From the NCBI RefSeq assembly GCF_022539315.1, contig NC_066317.1, forward strand, positions 53,920,435 through 53,984,434: a stretch of 64,000 nucleotides of DNA, read 5' to 3'. The DNA comes from Serinus canaria (taxonomy: Eukaryota; Chordata; Aves; Passeriformes; Fringillidae). Of the stretch, positions 49,001 through 60,008 are shown one piece after another. The first letter of the stretch is position 1. Each line of letters opens with the position of its first letter. The position numbers and the translations under genes are program-made. Below the pieces are notes generated by a model. It was not told where the DNA came from. It was given only the letters and a program-made list of their open reading frames with translations, and made no database searches.

Positions 49001-50994
49001 TACAAGATGGGTGGCAAGTGCAAAAACCTATGAATAGATTATTTCTTCTCTGCACACACCCATACATGGAAAAGAGAAGTACTGTTCTCCCAGACAAACC
49101 CAAAAAGATAAAAAACTGCTACTTTCCATCCAAGAATTTTTTAAAACTCGAATAGATGAGATTAAAACAAGGAACATCTCTAAAATAAACAGCCCCAGTA
49201 TAAGCAGCTAACAAATAGGCAGCACGTCTGTATTCTCAGAAGAATAACATACCACTAGCATTCCAGGGCTCCTGAGTTTTTAATCTGAACCCTAAAGCTG
49301 AATTGCTGCAAGGCTCTGAGCAAACCACCGTGGGATAGATTTAACCTGCCCTCTGGCTGGCAGTGCTGGGTAGTTATCATCTTGGTGTGAGTGCAGGTAG
49401 CTGAGGGCAGTCAGGGAGGCATGTCCATCTTTTATCCCAAGGTGAGGGTACTCTCCTGCTTGCAGACCAGAGTCCCAAAGGCTTCCAGTCTTTATAGAAC
49501 TAATAAAGGACTGGTGTATTAGCCTTATTGCTTGCATGCTTTTTTATTTCTATGTATATTTTTGGATGTTTTAGATTAAAATTAATCCCACAAGTTATGT
49601 GCATAAAGTACTTTAAAACAGCTGCATTTCCTAGCCTGCATCCATATTTTCTTACTACCTATGGCTACCAAATTTTTTTTAACATTGTTTTGTGGTTATT
49701 TGGCTTTGTGGTTAAAGAAGAAAGCCTGGCTTTCCATGTGAAAGCCTGGTTTCCTCACAGAGAGCTTGAGTTGTCAGTGTTTTCATGTTACAGTATCCTT
49801 GACTGAAAGCTTATTCTTTCAAAACCAAGTTTACTTGAATTAATATGCATACCAGTCCAAATATTACTGTAATCAGCTTTTTTCACTTCAGAAAAAATAT
49901 TTTCATTTATATTTAGAGAAATTTATTGATACTTGAACAGTTCCACTGGTGCTAGGAGAGTCCCCAACCTAAAATACATGTCTAAATATTCATACAATTT
50001 TTGCTTAAGTAAATATTTTTTCACAGCCAGGCAAAACTTACTAACCAACATTTACCCAGATCAATATATTTTAATTGAAACTAATGGCAGATAGCTTAAA
50101 CCAACAGATTTTTCACTGAACTAAGTACACTAAATCAATACATTGCCAAAACCTGTGAGATCTTGTACGAAAGGTATTTTTATTCTTAGCTAAATTAATT
50201 TTATTGAAACTTGTGCATATTAACTGTAATCAAAATACTGACATTCAGACATTGCTCATCAGTACAATCAGAAAACTTCAGACAAACTTACACAAAGCCA
50301 TATAAAACAAGGAGTTAATTTGCTGTAAGTGAAGAAAATAAAGGCTCAGGGTTGATTCCTTCTCTTTGCAGACTATTTGTCTGATCTTGGGTGAAGTCCT
50401 TAGAGGACTAATTTAGGCCTGGACTTTCCCAGCTGACACCAGCACAGTAAGGCAGGCTGCTCTCTGCTCAGCTGTGCTCCATGTGCAATCACCTGGTGGA
50501 GGTGACTCAGTACATAGATTATTCTGGGAGGGTACAACCAACATGGTCCTTTCAACCAAGTAGTTCAAGGTTGGTGAAATCTGTCATTGGTGGCTGATAT
50601 TGCAAAGTTTGTCAGCACAAGAGAGAATTAGGCACCTTGATGCCCACGGAGATCAGCACACCTCTTATCTAGCCATAGATATACAGAACAAGGACAGCAG
50701 CACTTCTCCAAAGTGGGTCTTCTTTGACTCTAAGCTTTTGGGCTGGGGACCATCTCTGACTTTCCGCTGAGACAACACATCCCAAGAGAGTCTCAGACAC
50801 AGTTATCATGCAAGCAAGCCGATTGTATATATAGAATTGGAAGAATTGGTGACTTAAGTGAGAAACTGATAGCATTTACCCATCAGCTGGATTGCTATTT
50901 TCAGCAGGAAAGACACAAGAGCAGAGACACTACTGTGCGTAGGAGTGAGGACACAAAGACAACTGGGTGGGATGGAGGCTGGCACACGGTCATC
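43055..50994. other. Unique noncoding sequence, no gene recognised
   Basis: About 8 kb with no recognisable exon, RNA gene or interspersed repeat. Open frames are at most about 103 codons (48844-49155, plus strand, Cys-rich, unrecognised). Composition is uniform AT-rich, with a short CpG-containing spot near 45460 ('tgcgcgcagtctccgcc'). Confidence 0.6.
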
Positions 50995-51105
50995 TGTTTT
51001 GGTATTCAGTTACAATTACAGCATAATTAGTCTACTAATTGCATGCCCAAGTTTAGTCGATGGATTTGTATTTGTAATTACAGCTTATTGAAATGCACTG
51101 TGTTT
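50995..51105. promoter_or_regulatory. Candidate enhancer-like cluster of homeodomain core sites
   Basis: Four TAATT/AATTA cores fall within about 75 bp: ACAATTACAGC near 51012, ATAATTAG near 51023, CTAATTGCATGC near 51035 and GTAATTACAGC near 51075. The first and last form a direct repeat of AATTACAGC about 63 bp apart. The third joins a homeodomain core to an ATTGCATG word reminiscent of POU sites. Developmental enhancers often show such clusters. Evidence is motif density only; AT-rich DNA produces some by chance. Confidence 0.28.
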
Positions 51106-54100
51106 TCAATGCTTGCCTCTGTTTCCATGTGAGAGTGAAATTTTCTTCCACTCCCCGTTTTGTTGATTGCACATGCAGAATTGTAAAAGATGACCATAAC
51201 CCACGCAGGCAAGTATGTCAGACCCTTGCAAAAATAGCAGCCAAACTGTAACCATCAGTTCTGCAATCACATCTGTGGGGGTGCCTGGCCTCAGGTGCAG
51301 CTTTGTTGGCTTCAGAGCCAACATTGCAGTGTCAAGGGCCACCCCTGCTTACAGAATCATGCTGGGAGATGCAGAGCTCCTGCTACTCAAGCTATCACCT
51401 GTTGAAAATGGCCTTTCAAAAAGCAGCCTCCATCTTCTGTAAAGATATTTTCCAGTTCCAGATGCAGAAAATTTTGGAACCGCCCCAATAACAAACTCTT
51501 CACTGATCTTTTTAATGTGAAGTGAGTAAGTGGAAACCACTAAAGCAATGTCATTTCTTAAGCAGAAGCACTGTCTTTCTTGCAATCTACAGGGAAAAGA
51601 CTTCCTTTTCTTCCATTTAGTTTCCCTATATCCTGCTGAGAAGCATAAGCTAAGTGCTAAGGAAAGGACTTATCCCTTAAGAAGAATCTTGGATGATGCT
51701 TTCAACAATGTAAATCTTTGGGTTTTTTTGATAAACCTTCATAAAACCCCCACATTCTTTGAAGTCCTGAAGTGGTTGCCAGGAATTTCTGTCCCATGAG
51801 AAGGTAAGGTGGCAGCCACATGACATATGTGCAGGATTTTATGCATTCTACAAGAGGATAGAGAGTCTGTCTCACTTTCAGAAAGATGCCACTGTATTTA
51901 TAAGATGGTCTGTACCAAGGGAGAATCAAACGGAAACTTGCAACCTGTACATTCTGTAACAGTTTGCTTTAATTAAAATTAGACATGTTCTTAAGCAGAA
52001 CTCCAGATCAAAACATACTTGTCAAACTTTGGGGAAAACAGACAATGGAGTAGTACTTTTTTCTTTTTCTCTCTCTTTTTTTTCCCTTTCGGTCTAGCTT
52101 CCTTTAAAAATAAAAGAATTGATTGCACAAAAACTTGGTGCTGACAACTGGGGAGCTATAGACTCAAAGTTCCTTGAAAACTAAGTAGATGGACCATACT
52201 ATTTCATTTTCTATGTATCTATTCCCCATGATTTATGATTCCCACAGACCAAGATCTGAAAATTCAGGCCAAAATGCTGAAATGAAGAGCAGAGGAAGTA
52301 AACAACATTGACATTTCAGAGTAAAACCCTTTCAAGCTCAGTTATCCCTATTGTTAAGGAAGCCACTGATGTAAGGGAAACTTTTGGAATGAAAGAACAA
52401 ATAAAAAAGTACCTTTTAGGAGGAGCATGAAGCTGTTGATTTTTTCAATAAATATATTCGATATCTTATCTCTGCTGTTGCCTGGTTCAGCAGAGATCTG
52501 GAAAGTTATTAACTGGAGAAAGAAAACAAAACAAAACAAAACCCACAAAAACCCACCCCAAAGCCAGACCCCAAAGCTAAACAAACAAATCTCAAACCAA
52601 AAGCAAATTTCCAAAGATTTCACAATTGACAATTTTCATCTGGATGTGGTTTGTTCCTTCTCTGCATATCTTTGGTCACCAATGTTTCAAATAGGAAAAA
52701 AAATATTGTCTCATTCAAGTACTGGGAAATAGATGAAAGTATCTGAATGAGGAGGCAGCACTCGTTTTGTCATCAAGCCTTGCCTTTTGTATTGTTTAGG
52801 TTCCTACACACTTTGGAGTCCTAATTATTTAGCCAGACCATAGACCATATCCTTTAAATAAGTAGCAATATCCATTTAACAAGTTCCTTCATAACTCAAC
52901 AGTCAAGTGCCATTACCTATTTAACAAGTAAGTTAATTGAGATGTTGCATACAGCACAATTCCCTTGTAAATTCAATTAATCCCTCACAACTGGCTCAGA
53001 CTTGCTGCACTTCAAATACTTGCACAGAGATTTAGAAAAGGTGGTATATTTAGTGAGGAGGTGAAAGGGAGGGAGAGATGACTGGTCTCTTGCTTTGGCT
53101 GGTGTTTGTAAAATAGTCATTGTACTTAACAATGTTATGCATTGCATTGTGTGGGATATGCTGCCAGGCTGAACACCTGAGTATCTCATTCAGGCACAAG
53201 CAGTTTGCACCTGTGTCAGTTGTAGTTAATCACAGTGGTATCATGTGGATGGACATATGTACAAAGCTTTGAGATAAGAAATATAAGTTCAGACTTTGTT
53301 AATTATTACTAATAGATTAGGCGTGCTTTGGTTGATCTGATTTTGTGGGGTTTTGTGGTATCTCTTAATTTTAAGGCAGTCTGTAAGATGTAAACTCTCT
53401 ACCCCACACATAACATATTCTGTCTTGTTAGTCCTAAACAAGGGTTGAAAAGAGAGAAGTCTTGCTGGCACAGAGAATCAGCACTTTTTAATTACCCTGT
53501 TTTGTTGTACAAGGTGGGAGGGTGAGGTGACCTACAGCAGGAAATCAGCACTTTTTGAGTGAGTACCAGCATATTTTTGCAGTTGTTTGCTTCAGCCTTC
53601 AGCCTTCTATTCTCTTTCAAATGGATCAAGTTCCCTTTCTTTGGATCTTCAGCTTTTCTGTTAGTACATCCCCAAAGAGTATTTTGTCAAACAAAGCAAA
53701 ACACCTTGAAGACAATCCTAGATTTTTTTGAGAGTTATAGCCCATACTTTGTTTATGTATAGTGATTATTTATTGAGTTAGCACTCCCAAAAGGTAGATC
53801 TGGATACCAGAAAAATGCATTAGATAATTGCTAGTCAGTTTGCTCTCCTGGTATTTTGTGTTATTTTATGCTGTCTCTAATGACATCACCTGAGATTCTT
53901 TGGGCACAAAAATATTTTAAATTGTGGTCTGTGATAGATTTTCAGGAAGTGCTTTTCAAATTCCCGTAGTAAGAAGCTTTGTTGAAAATTTTAATGTCCA
54001 GGTTGTTGTTCTGCATAACATACTAACAAATGGCTATACAAATCTTAGAGCCATAAGAAAGACTGGGCAAAGAGATTATGATTATTGTAAACCTAACTCC

Positions 54101-57100
54101 TACAATGAACAAATGTTTGTATTTAATCTTTCTTAACTGCATTTTGAAAACTAGAAAATAGTTTGCCATGAGATGCTTAGAAATATTTTCTTAGGTTTTG
54201 TTCTCAGTCAGAGGTTTGCTAAAAATCACTTCTCTTTTCAAATATCACTCTCTCTTGAAACCTAAGAAGGACTCCTGGATTTAGAATATGCTGACAAGAA
54301 TAAAACCACATTAAAGGTCCAATAACACCTAACTCACTTCCACTATAAGCAGATGAATAACAACTATGAAAATGTCAACAGCTATCACCTCAAGAAATAA
54401 AATACTGAATAGTTTTCATGTGTCCATGACAGAGCATACTGTCAGCACCTGAGAGAATCAAGAAAGCTTCAATTATTTTGAGATCTGGTGGCCAAGGAAG
54501 GCTAGCTCATCCTCTGAGATGGTTTTAGTAAGAACAATGCTGGATTAGCACAACAGATTATTTAGACACCAAACTGATGCTATCAATGATTTTTCATTAC
54601 TCTATGCTCTACCCGCCTCTTTTGGAACCAATGCTGACCACACAGCTCAGTATAATTGAGAGGCTGAGCTCTATTTCCATTTGATATTTTCCCTACTGTT
54701 TCAATGATAATATTCACATACAATAGGAGGAGATAATAATACAAAATCTATATTACTCTCAAAACCATCTTTTGCTGTCTAAATCCATTGTACTCTTCGA
54801 GAGCTAGTTAGCTAATTATTAAAACAATATCTAAAAATAATCAACTTCCACAAAAATTGGCAGGCCAAATTCAGTTCCCATTCATCCCCACACAGCACCA
54901 GTGCATTGTAGTGCATGAGGGAGGATTATAGAAAACAGTGTCAAATTATTACTTTTCAATAGTGGATAATCCATGTGTGGGCTGTAGGAAATAGCCTAAT
55001 GGCTTTACTTACAGGCAGCCATTGCACTCTTTACCCTCTCTTTATCTTGTTCTTTACTTGCCAGATTCAAGCACAGCGTGTGCTGTAGGAGGACCTGGGT
55101 ATCCTTGCAAGACCTCTCATCTCTCATTGCAGATAGGATCTGGCAAAGAAGGAGTACCACATTATTTTAACACAAAGACAACTGTCACATTATTTCCCCA
55201 GTGGCCAATCACCCTGCAGGGGACAACTTCATCTGTATTGTACCTGCTTAACATACTTCATTAACTCTGTCAATTACCAGCTACCTCAGCACCTTTTCTG
55301 TTGGCATTACACAATTTATTCCTTCCCTGTCCCAAACAGTACCACAGCTCCTACTGCTTCATAATCTAAGTATGGAGGTATTGATCTTAGAAATGTGTAT
55401 TAGAACAATTAAAAGAGATTTTCAAGATGGTTTATGGCTTGTTTTTTGATTGTGTTCAGCACCTACTACTATTTTTGAATTTCAAATATAAGAGAGAGTT
55501 CCCTCTAAAAAGCAGACATCTTTTAGACGGGACTATATTTTTCTTTGACAGAAACTTTTCATAGAAGTTCTTACTGCCAAGTTTAGCAGCAAGCTTTTTT
55601 AGTTTAACATTCTCTTTCAAGATAAACTTTAAAGGCAAATAAACTGAGACTTGACTTTAGTCACCTCACTGAGGCTTGCTAGGCTAGGAGCTAAGGAGCA
55701 TATTTACCCTGGGCTCTTTCTGCAGGCGTTGGAGACAGGCTTGCCATTCTGAATAGAAATTCAGCCCACCTAAGCCAAACTATACTCACTGACTTGTGTG
55801 AGACTCTGCTCCTCACCACAGGCTTTAATTAAGTGGCTTTTCATTGAATGTGTCACTCAGAATATCCTTGTGAGAAGCAGGACTTTGGGTTCAAGAGTCA
55901 GACAGAGCAGCAGTTCAAGAGGCTGGAGTTTCAGGTGGCTGCAATGGCCAGCAGAAAGGTGGGCTTGGATGAGGAGCTAAAATCTGGGGATGAGAGTAAG
56001 GTGACATTGAGTCTCTAAATGCAGGAACAGGTATGGAACAGGAAGAAGGGGGCTTGAGAGTTCCAGGGCAGCAAAGTTGCAGGAGGCTCCACAGACAGAA
56101 GGTGTAAAACTAGAAAAGCACTTGTTTGAGCTAGCACTCAGTGTATGCAATTGTCCAATTGAATATTGAGCTCTGCTTATGGTAATCAGCTTCAGTGCAT
56201 GAGCCCAGATCACCAGAGAAAGGAGCTTGGGGGGCAGTGTTGGGTACCAAAGGGTGACACTCACAACTGCACAATTCCACAATTCCCCATCTCTGCTGTG
56301 GGGCAAGAACAGAAATACAGGACCGCTCCCCACTTCCCTCCCTCGTCCTCTTCTATTTATCTCTCTTTTTTTTTCCCCTCTATCTGGAGTACGACAGGTT
56401 TCTTCAAAGGACACTTTTGAAACTCAGAAAACCTGTATTTTCACAGGAAAAAATCAAACAGTAAATGACCTAATGCCTGCTACAAAGACATCTGATTAAA
56501 GCAAATTCAACATACAGTTTAGAACAGACTAGCATCAAACGTTCTGAAAGGGAGCAGATGAACCAAGAAAATTGAAAGTCAATGGAAATCCTAAATACCT
56601 CCTGATTACATGGAGTTTTCCCAGTCACTTTTCAAAAGGAGCAAGGGACATCTGATCGCTCAGCTCCTGCTCCAATTAGGTTGAAAGGCAAATCCTTCAG
56701 GAAGGGAAGTATGGCTTGAGGTTACCCATTGCAATTGTGGAGTCTGTTGTGAAGTTGATGGCTTCTGCATGATTCAGCTTTCCAAATGAGTATTTTTTCC
56801 AACTGAATATTTTTTGCTGCTTCTCCTTTTCTCTTCATGTTTTCTTTTTTTCTACCTGAATCAGTATGCTTCCTCCAGAGGTAGCTGCTGCACACTTCTG
56901 CAGGTATTGATCAGGGCAGTGTCTCTGATCATCTGGAGAGAAAATGACATTACTTGTCATGTTTTCCCATGCTATTGAATTGTAAAATATGAGGTTTCAG
57001 TACATCAATTAGCTTCAAAATACTACTATTTTATATTGAGAAATAGCAGATACCTATTACTATATGCTACATTTATACCTTCACTACCCTTCAAGACACC

Positions 57101-58369
57101 TCTGGGGGCATTGCAGCATTCCTAGTGCAGTTGGAATGTGTGTATAGCCTAAATATGTAAGGAAGAAGGGTCTCCATAGTGAGGATTGTATCTGCAACAA
57201 ATGAACTCTTTTTTTTTAACACTTCTTTATTTAATACAGCTGGCTGGGCTAAGATTCCTTTTAATATTAGTAGGAAAACCAGTCAAAGTGAATTCTCTAA
57301 TTGCAGTAAAAAAAACCCCTTGTGATTCTCTGATGTGCCCATAACTTGAATTTTTGAATTAATGCAGGAAGGGTTTAGGGAGTTACAATACACCAAACTA
57401 CTTCCACTTCTGTAAAAGCTGTTTGTTCACAGACAGGTGTAGTACCTTTTTTTTTTCCCTTTCTTTTTTTTTCTTCCCCTTAAATAAAAATGAACGCTGT
57501 GCAAACACCAGCTGACTCCTTTTTAATCTGTCAGCACATTCTTTACATCTGTGCATAAACATTATTATCACAAACTCAGAGTGTTACTGCAAAAAATTAT
57601 CAGAGTCCTCAAAATGTACTCTCTGCAGTCTCCATTGGAATACAACTTTAATGCGTTAATGTGAGAACAAGTAAGCTCTAGGAGAAAAAAAAGAAAGGTT
57701 TTTCATTTTCACAGAAGGTTAGCCAGGGTTTCCTTCACTATCCTGTGTATGCACAGGGTAAATATTTTGTACTTAGTACAGAATTTTCTTCTGACAAATA
57801 GTTGGCCTCAAAATTGTTTCCTATTGCATTCACTTAAAATATTAACCATTGATGAAAAGATATGGTCTGAGGGAGAATGATACAAGACATGGCAAGTTTT
57901 CTGAGATTTTTAAAGATTACCTTTACCTTCCTAGCTGGAACCTCTAGCTAGGTATTAGTGTGTCTGTATGTATGAAAAAACCATGGTCATATTTTTCATG
58001 TTTATAGGGATGACCTTTTATGTTATAGTACAATGCTTTGAAGCACAGTTATTTTAATTGCTTTATATGCCTATTGAGGCCATTCTGCATGTCACTCTGT
58101 TATATATAGCACCAAGTCACATATGTTTGGTCAATGAATCTTTTGCTGCCTTGATATTTATGTTAAACTCTGAGCAGGAGTAGTGGGAACATATTCTGGG
58201 TTTTGCTGTTGGTGGATTTTTGTTGTTTAGGTTTTTACTGTCACTCCAGCTATATACCTAATGAGGTGACAGGAAGAATTAAAAATGACAGATTGTTTTG
58301 GCTGCAGTGGGGCTGTCTGAGCTGTATTTTCCTGTAACACAGCTCAATAAACCCAGCTTGTGGAAAACC
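51106..58369. other. Unique noncoding sequence, simple repeats only
   Basis: No exon or interspersed repeat recognised. Pyrimidine-only runs occur at 52056-52090 and 57445-57482, and an AAAAC repeat at 52523-52543. The longest frame is 145 codons on the minus strand (55977-56414), unrecognised and overlapped by open frames on the other strand. Confidence 0.6.
52523..52543. repeat. (AAAAC)n microsatellite
   Basis: About four AAAAC units, continuing as A/C-rich sequence almost free of G and T to about 52560. Confidence 0.9.
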
Positions 58370-58760
58370 CTCTGCATGTGATTCATTGCTGCAGCAGGGG
58401 TCTGGGTGGAGGTTGAAGGAAGAGCAGTGGCTGGGCTGGGCTGCAGGGATGGGAACTTGACACCCCATGGCAGCGACAGCTCTGGGGACACACAGGGCTG
58501 CTGCAGCCACCAAGCACTGCTCCCAAAAACAGCTAATTAGAACTTGTGAGGGTCGGCTATGGCACTCTTATTTCTCTCCAAACACTTTGTAGCACTATAG
58601 CTGTCAGTCCAAAATGCTTCCCAAAAGTGGTAGCACCTTCTGCAGACGGCCCTCTGAGCTGGGAGCGCACGGAAGGCGGCAGCGGAAAAAAGAGCCATTG
58701 TGGGGATGTGGGGCAGCCTCCGTGCCTGGCCCAGTAAATGCCTCAGCATCCACCTGCCAT
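58370..58760. other. Local GC- and CpG-richer block
   Basis: This stretch is visibly more GC-rich than its surroundings. It carries five CpGs between 58647 and 58684 (seven between 58553 and 58722), whereas CpG is rare elsewhere. Short open frames exist on both strands but none is recognised. It is too small and weak for a standard CpG island. It could be a decayed GC-rich element, an unrecognised exon or a small regulatory site. Confidence 0.45.
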
Positions 58761-59253
58761 TTGCCTGCTGTGTTCCTGGTGGAAAAATAAAGGGAATCAG
58801 GAGAATTCCTAGGACTGAATGGTTAGCTACAGGTGTTAGACTGATAGCTGGTGTAATTAAGAAAAAAGATCTGTCATTTCACAGACTGTGGAGAATAAAT
58901 TCCAGATATCCATACATAATCTCTCAAAGTGCCTCTATCTCCAGAGCCAGGAAGGGTGACCACAGAATACCCTGAACCCAATTATGTACTTTCTGATTAT
59001 CATATTTTTATTTCTCAAGACACAGGGCTAATAAGAAAGATCAAAAAATATTTGAACCAGAGTAATTTCAAATGTCAAGAATTAGTTATTCTTACAACAA
59101 GCTCCCAGGTCTTGGCAATGTAAGCTGTTTGGTTTGATTCCTCCTGGGGAGTGGAAATGAGGGACTAGGAGATTTAAAGTGACTTTGTACTGTGGAATCA
59201 ACACATGCTTTCAAGACCTGCATTTGACACTGCTTTTGAGGTTTTTTCTTATT

Positions 59254-59304
59254 ATTTAATTTAATTTAATTTAATTTAATTTTATTTTATTTTATTTTAT
59301 TTTT
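59254..59304. repeat. (TTTAA)n then (TTTTA)n microsatellite
   Basis: About five TTTAA units pass directly into about five TTTTA units. On the minus strand this reads as AAAAT/AAATT, as in decayed A-tails, but no retroposon body is recognisable next to it. About 33 bp of ordinary sequence separate it from the TTCC tract. Confidence 0.92.
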
Positions 59305-59337
59305 GGAGCTGGGGATAGTGACGTGATGTTGATCTGA

Positions 59338-60008
59338 TTCCTTCCTTCCTTCCTTCCTTCCTTCCTTCCTTCCTTCCTTCCTTCCTTCCTCTCCTTCCTT
59401 CCTTCCTTCCTTCCTCCTTCCTTCCTTCCTTCCTTCCTTCCTTCCTTCCTTCCTTCCTTCCTCCTTCCTTCCTTCCTTCCTTCCTTCCTTCCTTCCTTCC
59501 TTCCTTCCTTCCTTCCTTCCTTCCTTCCTTCCTTCCTTCCTTCCTTCCTTCCTTCCTTCCTTCCTTCCTTCCTTCCTTCCTTCCTTCCTTCCTTCCTTCC
59601 TTCCTTCCTTCCTTCCTTCCTTCCTTCCTTCCTTCCGTCCTTCCTTCCTTCCTTCCTTCCTTCCTTCCTTCCTTCCTTCCTTCCTTCCTCCTTCCTCCTT
59701 CCTTCCTTCCTTCCTTCCTTCCTTCCTTCCTCCGTCTCCTTCCTCCTTCCTTCTTCCTTCCTTCCTTCCTCTCCTTCTTCCTTCCTTCCTTCCTTCCCTT
59801 CCTTCCTTCCTTCCTTCCTTCCTTCCTTCGCTTCCTTCCTCCTTCCTTCCTTCCTTCCTCCTTCCTTCCTTCCTCCATTCCTCCTTCCTCCTTCTTCCTT
59901 CCTTCCTTCCGTCCTCTCCTTCCTTCCTTCCTCCTTCCTTCCTTCCTTCCTTCCTTCCTTCCTTCCTTCCTTCCTTCCTTCTCTTCCTTCCTTCCTCCCT
60001 TCTCTCTT
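59338..60008. repeat. Long (TTCC)n pyrimidine tract, 671 bp
   Basis: An almost uninterrupted TTCC tetranucleotide array with occasional 3-nt or 5-nt units (TCC, CTCC). By eye only five purines occur on the plus strand: G59637, G59734, G59830, A59877 and G59911. The first 299 nt (59338-59636) are purine-free. Because it contains no stops, the minus strand gives a spurious Lys/Glu/Gly/Arg open frame. Homopurine-homopyrimidine mirror repeats of this type can form triplex (H-DNA) and are highly length-variable, so the assembled length may be inaccurate. Confidence 0.97.

Noticed and set aside
55977..56414. 145-codon minus-strand frame
   Set aside because: No recognisable family; overlapping open frames on the plus strand and a local pyrimidine-rich stretch explain the lack of stops.
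57209..57231. Minus-strand AATAAA followed 8 nt later by A9, like a retroposed tail
   Set aside because: Too short and common in AT-rich DNA, with no recognisable cDNA next to it.
59297..59878. 193-codon minus-strand open frame rich in Lys, Glu, Gly and Arg
   Set aside because: It is the translation of the TTCC/GGAA tetranucleotide repeat, which contains no stops in any frame. Not a gene.
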